Assembly: GCA_015680685.1 (NCBI GenBank)
Contig: MNCI01009196.1
Coordinates: 357,186 to 421,185 of the forward strand
Direction: 5' to 3'
DNA from: Gnetum montanum
Taxonomy: Eukaryota > Streptophyta > Gnetopsida > Gnetales > Gnetaceae
DNA: 64,000 bases
The notes under the pieces were generated by a model. The model did no database searches and was not told where the DNA came from. It saw only the letters and a program-made list of their open reading frames with translations. This document shows positions 12,553-23,924 of the stretch, piece by piece (the stretch's first letter is position 1; every line of letters begins with the position of its first letter). The translations under genes were made by a program, and so were the position numbers.

Positions 12553-12950
12553 TAGAAAGTATTTGGTCAATCAATGATTGGAAATTGACATTAAGCAGCG
12601 TTCTGGACACAGCAGTCGGCGATTGTACCAAGCAAATTTTTTGGACATATTTATATTTTCTGGGTCAAAACACTTAACCGTAAGGATCTTCAGTTCAACT
12701 GCAGAACAAAAATTAATAGAAAAGCAGCTCTGTATCGGCGGTCAAACACGTCAGTCCAGAAACTCTGGATACGCAGCAGTCAAACATGTGTGGCTGGTTG
12801 GTCTTCTTGCCTTGCCCTCCACGCATGGACTCTATTATGGTTGTTCAGATTCAAAGTACAACATCTGATTCAGGCGAAAATTATGCATTTCAAACCATTG
12901 AAATCAGAATTGGAGTAGGAAACTCATTTGAGTGGGCATGCTGGCAGGCC

Positions 12951-12960
12951 TTATAAATAA
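12951..12960 (+). promoter_or_regulatory. TATA box of the phosphate carrier gene
   Basis: TTATAAATAA lies about 105 bp before the start codon. Transcription would be expected to begin roughly 30 bp downstream (about 12985), giving a 5' UTR near 75 nt with no upstream ATG in the main frame. Confidence 0.6.
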
Positions 12961-13059
12961 CGAGACCCTTTCACAAAATTGAATCCATACTCAAAATTCA
13001 TATCTGAAACACTGAAACCACACACGAAGCAAATTTGCATTAGCCATTGGGATAGTATC

Positions 13060-15823
13060 ATGGGGGAACAAGGCAGTTTGCAGAAGCAGCAGCAGAGGAG
13101 GATTGAATTGAACACTCCATCTTATTTCATGGCGTGTGGTGTGGCTGGAATGCTTAGTTGTGGCCTCACTCATGCAGCAGTCACGCCACTGGATGTTGTC
13201 AAATGCAACATGCAGGTATAATTTACCATTAATCATCATGAATTTTCATTCATAATGGATGAGCTTCAATGCTTATCCTGTGAAGCCGGGTCCTGAGGAA
13301 AAGCCTAACCTCTGGCAGGATCTTAGTATCTTACTATCTTAGGAGGGTTCTATGGATGAGGGAAAGCCTAACCTCTTTTGAAGTAACTGCACCCAGGCTT
13401 AAACCTAAGTCTTCCAAGTGAATTTTCATTGATTTGTACAATAATTCATGAATCATCACTGATTAATTTGGTTTTATGTCATGGGCAGATTGATCCTGCA
13501 AAATACAGAGGTATTTCTCAGGCATTTGGTGTAGTGGTCAGAGAGCAGGGGTTCAAGGGACTCACAAGGGGATGGGCTCCAACATTGATAGGATATGGAG
13601 AACAAGGTGCCTTCAAGTATGGCCTGTATGAATACTTCAAGAAAAAGTACTCAGATATTGCAGGACCAGAAATCTCTGCAAAGTATGGCACTCTCATATA
13701 TTTGGCAGGTTCAGCCTCTGCAGAGGTATTTGCAGATGTTGCTCTGTGTCCAATGGAGTCAGTCAAGGTCAGGCTGCAGACACAGCCTTCTTTTGCCAAG
13801 GGCCTCTCTGATGGCCTCCCTAAACTCTACAGATTAGAAGGTCTATCTGGGTATGTTCTTTTACTTTTGTGAAAATCTTTGAGGCTATCTGGGTATGTTC
13901 TTTTATTTTTGTCAAAATCTTTGACGCCTATCTGGGTATATTTTTTTATTTTTTGAAAATCTTTCTTAATTAGGAATAGGTGCAGCCTAGTTTAAATCAA
14001 TTTTTTCTAACCTGAAAAACAAGCACCTGGTCTCTGGTCCCTTTGGTCCCTTCTTTTACTTCAAGCCATTATAGGAGAGACCATTATTTTGATCTGGCAG
14101 TTCAATTCTGAAGACCCATAATATAGCTTTTCCTTCCTTTTCTGAAATTTTGATCCCCAACCCAAATACCAAATTCCGAACAGTTGAGTGGAATTTTAAT
14201 TTTTAACAATATTTATTGCTTGTGCAGACTGTACAAAGGCATAGGACCTCTCTGGGCCCGCCAAGTGCCATGTAAGTAGATATGAGTTAAGCCATCTACA
14301 TATCAAAATTTATAGATAATTTGGTATTTTCCAATTAAAATCAAGCATAATTATTTTTGTTTTCAAGATAGATATGCTCATTATAACTCACCAACCTGCT
14401 TTGTGATTGATGCAGATACCATGGCCAAGTTTGCTACGTTTGAAAACACAGTGGAATGGTTATACAAGAATGTGATTCCAGTTCCAAAGGAAAAGTGCAG
14501 TGTGCCCACTCAGGTGGGTGTGAGTTTCGCTGGGGGATACATTGCTGGAGTATTTTGTGCAACTGTTTCCCATCCTGCAGACAATCTTGTCTCATTCCTC
14601 AACAATTCCAAAGGTGCCACCATTGCTCAGGTACATATACTGTACTTCCATACATTTTAAATCAAAATAAAAATCTACAATGTCATGGACAAAATTCAGG
14701 TTTCTGTATCCTTTAACAGAAACCATTGGATGGACCTGTATCCTTGGATCATTATTATCTTAGCCTAACAAAAAAAAAAAGAGTTTAGCTACATAAGTTC
14801 TTTTTTACTGTCTGCCTCTATAACCTTGTTTATTTGCAATTTATTCATATCATTTTCAATTTCAACCGTTTTTTCTGGATATTTTTTTTGTCTCTATTTT
14901 GATGATCCTGGAATAGTGATGTAGCAACATTTTTTAATGAGGTCATTATCTAATTCTTTTTACACATGCCAAAACCATCTAAGATATTCTTGTAGCTTAT
15001 TTTATTTGAAATAAAAGCCAGTACAAGTCTATATTGTGCAGTTTATCATCTTGTAACATTCAAAATTTATATAAACTCTCACAGTTATGCTACATTGATT
15101 TGCTATTCATGTGTGTTTTGTACTACCCAATATTTACTGCCATACAAAATAACCAACATAATTATTATCTTATAAAATTTTTCCTTAATTTTAATTCTTT
15201 TATTGCATAGAATACCACTAGGCTGACTCCATTTTGACCATCCTAATTCAATCCTAATTTTTTATATCTTTATCAATTTCACTATACTATTGGAGTATTA
15301 ACCTTAGGTAGAAAAAGTATCAATGTTCAAGGTTCCATGGGACATTGACTTGCTTATCAAGCTTCTTTATCCACATCCATCCTTGATATTAACTTGTATC
15401 TTTAGATGCTAGTCACATAAAAGATATTTCCCAACCTATTTAAAATACGAGAATTCATTATTTATGATTTTTATTTACTCCATGGAGTGGGATTTTTGGT
15501 TGTTGGTTGATGGTGAAAATGCATGATTCCTTCAGGCTGTGGAAAAAATGGGGCTGTGGGGACTCTGCACCAGAGGACTACCTTTGAGAATCCTAATGGT
15601 GGGGACTCTCACGGGAGCCCAATGGGGAATTTACGACTCCGCCAAACTTATGATGGGCCTGTAAGTTCCTTTAATAAGATACTGTTACATGTATTTTGTG
15701 TTTTATTATTTTCACCGAGTCTTTTTTATTCCCTTTTATTTTTTCTCTTTGTTGGATGCTATGGAGGTATTTAACATTATAATTTTTGCGTGCAGACCTA
15801 CCACAAGCGGCATTCAACATTGA
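13060..15823 (+). CDS. PHT3: Mitochondrial phosphate carrier (PHT3/SLC25A3 type), 6 exons, 309 aa
   Basis: Imports phosphate with a proton into the mitochondrial matrix for ATP synthesis (family knowledge). Exons 13060-13215, 13489-13850, 14228-14271, 14416-14630, 15536-15660 and 15796-15823 have GT-AG borders and join in one frame. Three carrier repeats are visible: PLDVVK (repeat 1), PMESVK (repeat 2) and the phosphate-carrier-type HPADNLVSFLNN (repeat 3). GYGEQGAFKYGLYEYF and RGLPLRILMVGTLTGAQWG are also characteristic. The protein ends GLPTTSGIQH. It begins MGEQGSLQKQQQRR only about 20 residues before the first helix, so the long N-terminal extension of Arabidopsis PHT3;1 is absent. No stops or frameshifts: the only intact gene here. 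Start chosen as the first in-frame ATG after the TATA box. Intron 4 (905 bp) is the longest. Confidence 0.95.
13260..13422 (-). repeat. SINE-like repeat in intron 1 of the phosphate carrier gene
   Basis: Contains two AAAGCCTAACCTCT words and ends AAACCTAAGTCTT, matching the tail of the SINE-like element at about 2250-2300 in the same orientation. A diverged, probably truncated relative. Confidence 0.4.
13843..13975 (+). repeat. Tandem triplication of the exon 2/intron 2 donor (42-43 bp x 3)
   Basis: CTATCTGG|GTAT occurs at 13843, 13885 and 13928, each followed by a T-rich stretch and AAAATCTTT. The first is the donor that keeps the reading frame. The second would add 42 nt that contain an in-frame TGA. 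Confidence 0.9.
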
Positions 15824-16210
15824 GACAGAAGAAAGGACAAACCCTACTATCATACGGCGCACCCCTTTTCGATTATTCAGAGAATATTGATTTTTTGCCC
15901 AATCTTTATTGTGCATCTGATTGTTGATTTGTGCCCCCACACAAACTTTATCCATTGATATTAGCTCCTATGTTTTCGGATGGCATTTTTCAGTAACCGC
16001 ATCTCCCACCATTTCTATAGTTTGAAACTTGTTTTTGCAAAAGAACTTGCAAGTCCTAAGAATAGTATTCATTGAATTGCAGATAGTTTATACAAAATAC
16101 TCGGTCTTTATATTTGAATTGTTCTGTCACGCTAAATTGCCGAGTTCAAGATCACGGAGCAGTTGTCAAGTGATTGGAATGGAAACCGATGTAATATAAT
16201 AAAAGTCCGG
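15824..16210 (+). other. 3' UTR and possible poly(A) signal of the phosphate carrier gene
   Basis: No gene follows the stop. AATAAAA near 16198, preceded by TG/T-rich sequence, is a plausible plant poly(A) signal. The true cleavage site cannot be read from sequence alone. Confidence 0.35.
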
Positions 16211-16379
16211 TTCGTTTCCTCGGAGAACGTTCTGGCTATGCTTTTTCATAGCTAAGGAGGTATCCATGTGACTTTTCACAAGGACCAACATTATTCAAGA
16301 AATTCACATTCATTCCAGGTAGTAAATTGCTTAAAAATATCAACTCTAACAACTTACATTATGCCTCTACGTAGGCAGA

Positions 16380-16420
16380 GATGACGTTTCCATTACATAT
16401 AATTTCCGTGAAACGTCATC
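16380..16420. repeat. Perfect 11-bp inverted repeat with TGACGT arms
   Basis: GATGACGTTTC (16380-16390) and GAAACGTCATC (16410-16420) flank a 19-base loop. Each arm carries the bZIP core TGACGT. It could be a transcription-factor site pair, a small hairpin or part of a MITE; no target duplication seen. Confidence 0.6.
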
Positions 16421-17639
16421 ATATTATTTCTTAAAGCAATAAACCCCATCAAGGAAATTAAATGGACTAAGCTTTGCAATTTTCATTAATGAAATAATGA
16501 GGTATTAGTTGAAAGTCACGTACATTGCTTCCAACACAACTGTTGAGCTCTTTCAGTAAGATTTTAACTGTTCATCATATAAAATCAAGCATTTTGAGAT
16601 TGGATTTTGTTAAAAAAAAGTTATCATTAGGCTAGCCAATTGTGTCACATGCAAGTACTTCAGTGGTTTTAAGCCTTGGGATATCTTCTAAAAAATCATT
16701 AAATAACTTTGGTATTCTCTAAAGGTGTCACGGAAGCATCACACAACTGTGGAAGACAGCACTGAAAAACCATAAAACCCATGACCTCTCATCATACATC
16801 ATGGAAAAAATAGAGAATTACAATAAACTAGCAATTGCATGATAATTTCCCATTTTCAAATTCCGTTGGATATGGCATGGTACAAATAAATTAAATTAGA
16901 GTGTACAGAAACAACGATACGGGCAATTCTTTGCAATCTGATTTGAAGGACCAGCATCTGGTTTGTTCATGTTAGTGCCTTCATTATTTTTACAATTCAA
17001 AATACCTCCCAGAGTAGTTTGCAATAACAGAGAAACCATCATTTGAATTTCAAAGAAGCTGGAAGAAATGGTCATGGTCTTTGGCATTCTGTTCCAGGCT
17101 CCGTTTTATTTCCAGTAGTGTTCTCTACTGGAAGCAAAAACAGGACACTCTTTTCTCATTCAGACACCGCTGATGGAATGAATGCATATACATGAAATGA
17201 ACAGAAGGAAGGTCAAAAGTAAATAGATATGCCGTGCATTCACTTATTTGGAAAATTCTAGCAGTCGTGTGAGGCTCATGCAATTCCTTACGCAAGACTG
17301 CTGTTTCATCCTGTTACATTCAAAACCCAAAGGATTCTAAGAAGGCTATATATAATTTACAATTTAATGCAAATAAAATAAAATTAAATTTTAGAAAATC
17401 TAACCACGTCAAATCAAATGTTAATGAAATTCAGAAAATAGTAATGGAATTTATCTTTGACTGATTGAATGGTGCTCTTCATGTTCATGAATAGCATCCT
17501 AACTGAAGAAGATAGGTTATATGATGAAGCTTGTAATGTTTAATGTGAGAGGAGTTGACAACAAAAATGGATAGCATCCTAGCTGAGCAAGAATGATGTT
17601 ATTCATGTTTAATGAAGGTTACTTTCTGTAGTTACCATA
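16421..17639. other. Intergenic stretch
   Basis: No supported gene. A 63-codon minus-strand frame at 16896-17087 has near-normal base composition but matches no family I recognise. Confidence 0.4.
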
Positions 17640-19180
17640 TAATGTAAGGAAGCAAGTACCAAACAAGGAAATTTTAAAGCAACGGAGGGTCTATTTTCAG
17701 GGGCTTAGTAAACAAGAATTTTTTAGAGATGAAATGGATGGCACTGAATTGAATGTAGGAATAACCAACTATATATATTCCTTTGAAGTAAAGAAAACTC
17801 TTACGAAGATGAAGAATGGTAAAGCAACAAGATCAAATGGTATCCTTACAAAGGTGTGGAAGTCTATGAGAGTTATAGGAATCACTTGGTCAAAAATTTC
17901 ATTCAACAAGATCCAAGAAGAGGGGAAAATGCTAGATGATTGGAGGAGAAGCACTATATTACCCATGTGAAAGAACAGGGAAGACATTCAAAACAATGGG
18001 AACTATAAAGGCATCAAGTTTATGATGCATACCATGAAGTTATGGGAAAGAGTTATAAAGCAATATTTTAAACAAGAATCAATTATTTATGAGAATCAAT
18101 TTTGTTTTATTCCTAGAAGATCAACTATGGAAGTTATTTGCTAGCTAATACATTTGATGGAAAAATTTAGGTGTAAGAAGAGAAATCTTCATACGATTTC
18201 CATTGATTGGAGAAAGCTTATGATAGAGTTCCCCCAAACTTTATTTGGTAGGTATTAAGGAGGAAGGATATTCCTATTAGGTACATAAAGGCTACTCAAG
18301 ACATGTATGATGGAGCCACAACTCACCATCTACAAAGAGACTACAAACTTCCCTGTGAAGGTAGGGCGACACCAAGGATCTGTTCTAAGCCCTTTTTTGT
18401 TTGTTATTACTATGGATGACCTAATTAAAGAAATTCAAGATTATAACCCCTTGTGTATCCTCTTTATACATGATATTGTATTGGTGGATAAATCTAAGAA
18501 AGCCTTAGCTATGAAAATAGAGACTTGAAGAAGTACCCTAGATTGAAAGAAATTGAGGATTAATAGATGTAAAATGGAATATATAGAGTGCATTTTTAGT
18601 TAATAACAACTAATAAAGATATGAAGACTACAATACAAAACCAAGAAGGTCACTTTGTTTAAATAGACAATTAACAATAATGTGACAAACAAAATTGAAG
18701 CAAGATGGATGAAATGACAAAAAGCTAATGTGTGCTTTGTGATAAAAGAATTTTTACTAGCTTGAAGGGAAAGTTCTACAACACTCCTATTAGACATGCA
18801 GTTCTTTATTTTGTGTAATACTCACCTATCAAAAAGCATCAAGCTCAAGGTGTGCATATGGCAGAGATGTGAATGCTATGGTGGATGTTGAGAGTCACTA
18901 GGAAAGATCAAAATAACAAGTCTCTTATTAAGAAAAGTCTCTTATATGGTTTGGCCCTACACTGAGAAGACTAGAGAATGTAGCTATTCAAAGAGGTTGC
19001 TTTATTAAAGTTGAGAAAACACAGCAAAGAGGTAAACCTAAACATACCTGGTTTACAAGCATAAAGAAAGATATCCAAGATTGGGTGTTAATGATTATTT
19101 GGCTCTAAACAGAAGTGAATGGTGGAAAAGAATTCATATAGCCAACCCATGTAGGTACTTCTCCAAGTCTTCACTTTGAA
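17640..19180 (+). mobile_element. RTE-type LINE remnant (RT and C-terminal tail)
   Basis: Open segments at 17734-17970 and 18307-18528 carry plant RTE reverse transcriptase landmarks in order: KTLTKMKNGKATRSNGI (fingers), NGNYKGIKFMMHTMKLWERV, YENQFCFIPRRSTMEV, and KVGRHQGSVLSPFLFVITMD. The catalytic region reads LCILFIHDIVLVDKS, where relatives have FADDI, so the first catalytic Asp is replaced by His and the RT is dead. Near 19080-19170 comes the RTE tail NRSEWWKRIHIANP. The 5' end is missing or unrecognised; stops and shifts occur between segments. Confidence 0.85.
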
Positions 19181-20117
19181 CCTAAGATTATACAAGAATT
19201 TACCTTTAATATTATTAGCTCCTAACTTTATAGTTTGAACCTAAGGCATATTACTTGATTTAAAAAAAGAATCACCTATTTTATGTTTTCAAACATTTTA
19301 ACCAAGCTTCATCAAGAAAAAGCATGACATGACAGGGAAAATGAATTAAGCAAGAAAAAAAATGCAAAGTTTGAGTGGTAAAGCCTTCACCGTCAGCTCT
19401 TGGCATATAACAAAACTGCATTATTTTCAGTGTTGGTATCAATCCAAGATATATTGAATATTTGGTAGCCTTACTGCACTGACAAATGTGCACAGTGCCT
19501 TCGATAGTATTACGTATAAAAACATATTCTTTAGACCTATTCAGGGACCCATTTTCTAGGCACAAGGTTTAAAACTTTAAATTAAGTACCATGATGCCAT
19601 CTGCAACAGCACCTACATGTATAAACGGCCACCCAAATTGAAAATTTTTATGTGCTCTTTCCTTGGTCATGATAAAGTTTCGGTTCAAAAATAAAAATTA
19701 AAACAAAAATCAAAAGAATCAGAAATACAGCCACTTCTGTTTGTCAAACATGGACTGCATTCTTGAAGATCTTCACAAGATAAAACAATGAACACTATGA
19801 TATCTGGATATAAGTTTTTATTTAAAAAAAGAAAACATAACTATAAAAGAAGGTATCGAATTTTTAAACTAACTGTGATGCAAAAAACCATAATTTATTC
19901 ATTCATCGATCTATGTCATTATATAACTTCTGATAATATCAAATGTTGTAATCACCTACGCAAAATTGTATAATACTAGAAGTGCAAACAAACTTTAATT
20001 TCAGTTTGAAAGTTGTGAGCTAGTTTATCAGGACTCTTCCATTAACAAATGGCAGCAATAAAAATGTTTTAAAAGAAAGGACCAAAATCAAAATTAACTT
20101 AAATAAAAACACAATAC
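19181..20117. other. AT-rich stretch; start of an intron of the VPS11 copy at its right end
   Basis: No coding match on either strand. The right end (minus strand) begins with a GT donor directly after the VPS11-like exon, so part of this is likely decayed intron sequence. The minus-strand frame at 19281-19565 is not recognised. Confidence 0.4.
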
Positions 20118-21930
20118 CTGATATTTCTCAACAGCTTTTCCATCTTCCTCAATAAGCCTAGAATCTTTTTCTAGCTTCCGTGCCAAATAATCCTTATCAA
20201 CAAAAAGAGTTAGATGGGGATTTTATGCCAGGATTTCTATCACGATGATTGGAGGTAACCTATCATCCTTCTCAACATAAATAAGAACTTTTTAAATCTC
20301 TTTTGAACAATCTTCACTAAGCTCTCCAAAGTATTTGAGCACATCTTCCCATAGGGATGGATCTCCGCCTCTATTAGAATCAGCCAGCCTCTTACAACAG
20401 TTAAATTAATCCGTCATGATCTTCATCTTGCGTGTAACAAGTTGACTTCTTTGTAAAGCTTCAACTTTTCAGAAAGGAATACCTTCCTTAAACTTATGCA
20501 TTTCTGTAAGGATAACTACAAGATCTATGTCATATTAAGGATGGGCTTCATAAGGAGGCCATGCACCATCCGATAAGGCCAAGGCCTTGCTAACTCAGTA
20601 AATCTTTTAGTCTGTTCAGCTGAATTCATTTGCCTGTTCTCTAACATCTCCTTCGCTATGGAATAAATATTTTTCCTGTGAGATTGATCCAACATTAGAT
20701 GATGCTGCACTTTTACCCTCGGACAAGTAAAGCTACAAAAGAGTGTTATTGATTTCACCATGATCAAGTGACTGCTTGACCTGGCTTGTCTATTGCTCTA
20801 AAAGTGTCATGAGGTAGAGTGCATGTTCAACAAAAATACTCATAAAGTCAATTAATGAAGGCAAAATTGCAGAAAGTAACCGATCAGGGACATTGGTAAT
20901 TGACTGATCATTACCTGTGCAAAGCTTCATGAGTAATAATATAGTCTCTTCAGGCTTATGCTGCACAAGAATTTTTCCATAGTGCTTCACGGTAACTGCA
21001 GCGTAAATAGACTCAAGCCTTTTAATAAACTTCAAGGCCTTGTCATAACTTCCAAAGTCCTCTAGCAATATTTTTAAATATCAGTTGTGCTTTCCTGCCT
21101 TTTTAGCAACATACATAGCATGCTCATGATACCCTGCTGAATGACAGACTTTCACTGTAGTTTCAACATCAAACTTGTGTTCACCTTCACCTTTGATGAG
21201 CACATTTAATTTTGCAACATATTGATGGTAAGGTATTTGTTTCTTAAGTCAATATGGATCCAAACCCTAAACACAGGTACTCAAAGAGGTTAGGTTTTCA
21301 CTCATCCACTTATCCTTCTTGATAGGATGAACATTAAAGCTCAAGATGATGATCCTGATCCTTTTTAACTTGATATAGCAATTCAATAGAGGTGTAGTAT
21401 GGTCTTTTGAGGATAATCCTTTCTCATGGAGCTTTTTCAGCTGGTTGGTCAAATATAAATCCACTGAGCATCAAGAAACTTCTGAAGGACCTAAGAAGGT
21501 TCAACTTGGCCAATAGCCTGAATAGCTGTTGCTGGCAAATGATTCCAAAATCTGCAATTTTGACCGAATAATACATTCTCGTACAACATGTTCTCTAAAT
21601 CTCTAATACAATAAATGCAACCCGTCTCAAGACCTATGGCAATTGTTAATATCGGAGGGGCCTCTGCATAAACAACAAATGACATAATCTGCAAAGTTTG
21701 GTTGTTTGTTTTTCAACTGAATTTTCAGTCCGTGCTTGAAACTTGCATACCGCTAGGATTCCTTTCAAAGTGAAAATTCTGAAAGTACAGTTTTGAAAAT
21801 CACCTTTGCTTTAGCGAAGTGGTTAGTGAAGATCCAGAGACTCTGAATACGGGTTTCCGCATCTCAAATCTTAACTTCACCAAGAAAAATTTGTCCGTCA
21901 GTCCTAACTAATGCCCAAAATTAATCTGGA
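20118..21930 (-). pseudogene. VPS11: Broken copy of VPS11 (HOPS/CORVET subunit)
   Basis: Functional VPS11 is a core subunit of the HOPS and CORVET tethering complexes at the vacuole and endosome. Minus-strand segments follow the order of plant VPS11. Beta-propeller end: PPILTIAIGLETGCIYCIR, near 21650. Clathrin-repeat solenoid: KKLHEKGLSSKDHTTPLLNC near 21400, DFGSYDKALKFIKRLESI near 21040, VKHYGKILVQHKPEETILLL near 20960. Then GGDPSLWEDV and ARKLEKDSRLIEEDGKAVEK near 20150-20360. A stretch of roughly 270 residues between propeller and solenoid is missing, and frameshifts and stops recur. The exon ends at 20118 with a GT donor, so an intron boundary is kept. The C-terminal RING region is not in the window. 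Best read as a non-processed gene fragment. Confidence 0.8.
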
Positions 21931-22319
21931 AGAATTAGATAGCACCCTAAACATCACTGGTTTGTTAAACGGTCCTGGATTTTAGGAGAATGGCGCTTCA
22001 CGAACATCGCAGGCTGAAGCACGAAAAATCTATAGGTTCAAGCATCAATCAAAACCCATAGATTGAACCTGCAACCTCTCCTTAAGCAAGCAAAACCGAT
22101 AAATCTGAAAAGATAGATTGAACTTGAACCTCTGCGCAAGCAAAATTGAAAATTGATAAATCTGGTAAAAATAGACCCAACCTGGGCTGAAAATTAATGA
22201 AACTGAAATGCTTTTGATATTATCCCGAGACAGTAGGAACATTTCATCAATCAAGTTACCAAGTTTTCTTAATGCTATTTCAAAAAGCTCAATTAAATTA
22301 TTCATTATAATTTGTCATT
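21931..22319. other. Short intergenic stretch with a 55-60 bp tandem duplication
   Basis: GATTGAAC...CAAGCAAAA...GATAAATCTG is repeated at 22061-22115 and 22116-22176. No coding assignment. Confidence 0.5.
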
Positions 22320-23157
22320 TGTGATAACTTTGCACAAGGAATATGTGATGCTCATCTTCAGTTGCTCATTGATTGCATAAACAAAAGTTCTCTTTTCTCT
22401 TGGAATCTGGACATTAATTCTAAAATAACAGAACCCAATCGTGCTCAAATGATTTAACATTGATAGGATATATGAGGAGATGAATAAGTTGGTTTTTTGT
22501 TGATGCCTCCTCTAATGTTATTTAGGTAGAATTGTTCTTTCCTGTTGGATTACTCCACATGTGCAAAAATGCCTTGTTTTTTACTCTTACGCTGCCTTAT
22601 ATCACAATGTAGCATATCCATCTCAATGTTCCATTTTTTGAGCCAAATCATTTACTTGTGAATGAAACCACCCTTTTTGTTGTGTAGCAACTAAGACTTT
22701 CTTCAAAAATTTAGGTTTTGTGCTATAAGAGAAACTATGAATATATGTTGCAAATTGACAAAGAGCTTGTATCTCTAAAGGCATAATATGTGCTTCAAGA
22801 ACCAGCAAATCATATTGTACTTGCCTTTTAACTTAAATTTTTTCTACCAAAAAATACTTCTAAACTTCTTTTATTTTCTTCCAATATTTGCTAGCACATC
22901 CATACAAAAGAGTTGTTTGCATAATAGAATAGAATAACTTTTTATTTTATTTTATTTCCTAAGCTATGATATTTTCTTTTGACATTTGCTTTTTAAATTA
23001 AATAAGGCTCTCAATCCACTTGCAATACTCTACTTAATGCATTATCTCTCAACTATAATTATGAGAAAGATCTAGACCAAGGTATCTATAAGTTGGTGTC
23101 ACATTTATTGGGCCCTTTCCAATAGTGATAAAGTAATTATTATTCATAGTGCCACAC
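22320..23157 (-). mobile_element. LINE, 3' half (RT end and C-terminal tail), separated by element A
   Basis: On the minus strand, INVTPTYRYLGLDLSHNYS (near 23060-23120) is the strand after the RT palm. It is followed by YDLLVLEAHIMPLEIQALCQ (near 22750-22810), the conserved tail of this LINE family. The other half lies at 55265-56340, beyond Gypsy element A. The break falls between KVNVQKTKIMV and the segment above, inside RT, and 5-bp CACAC duplications flank the insertion. Stops are frequent. Confidence 0.8.
23153..23157. repeat. Target-site duplication of element A, left copy
   Basis: CACAC immediately before the LTR end; the matching copy is at 55265-55269. Confidence 0.75.
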
Positions 23158-23924
23158 TCATGAGCGGTGGAGCAATCCAACACCCAACCATACAAGTCAC
23201 AAGCATTCACGCGCGACTAGATTGTAATCCGTGGACAAGGCAATGTTAATATGCTAGCAATTGGTATAAGTTCGAGATTGTTGTCTTCCCATGTGGAGCT
23301 AGTGAAATCTATGTGTATGGTTTAGCTCATCGTAAGGTATATGATATCTAATATTGTTTGGCCACTCTTGCTCCTAATAAACATGATGAAATGAAAACAA
23401 TTTCTAATCCTAAGTCTAAGTAATTGCAAGAAAGTAAATCTAATTTAGCTTAATGCGATGGATATTCGGTGGTGGTCTACTGTACATGCCTTGGACCTAT
23501 GTAGTCATCACTAGGATTACCAAGTGGTATTACTACTGAGTGAATCAAGCAACACTAGCAATGGGTTACCAAATAACCACACTTAATGCTCAAAACTAGT
23601 TGTATTCCTACCACTTATTTTCGACATCTAAAATAAAATGCTTGTAAAGTAAATGATTAACTAGGAAAATAGAAAAAATTATTCTAAGTAAACATAAGAA
23701 AACTAAGTAGATGTTACAATGATGATAAATAATCTCAACCTTTATTGTCAATCACGAATTGTGTCCAAGTACAATTCACTCCAATAAAAACTCAATACAA
23801 TTGCTCAACACCACATCGCAAGCATACACTCTATTGCTAACTACGGAATGAAATTGCAAGAGTTCTGCTACTAGTGATATGAAAATTTATGTGGATCTAT
23901 GCACTTAAGTGTTGTATTTATAGG
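23158..23924 (-). repeat. Element A 3' LTR, U5/R part
   Basis: Aligns along its length with 35623-35783 plus 54579-55160. The plus-strand left end reads TCATGAG where the other LTR reads TGATGAG, one mutation in the terminal dinucleotide. It stops at the N at 23925, right at the TATA box (CTATAAATA on the minus strand). Confidence 0.85.

Noticed and set aside
12578-12868. 96-codon open frame upstream of the phosphate carrier
   Set aside because: No recognisable content, ends before the TATA box of the real gene, and lies in promoter sequence.
13518-13799. 93-codon minus-strand frame in phosphate carrier exon 2
   Set aside because: A shadow of the plus-strand coding exon; no independent support.
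16896-17087. 63-codon minus-strand frame as a small gene
   Set aside because: No homology recognised, no splice or promoter context, length within chance.
22045-22305. 86-codon minus-strand frame as the VPS11 N-terminus
   Set aside because: Its sequence does not match the VPS11 propeller start and it covers a local tandem duplication.
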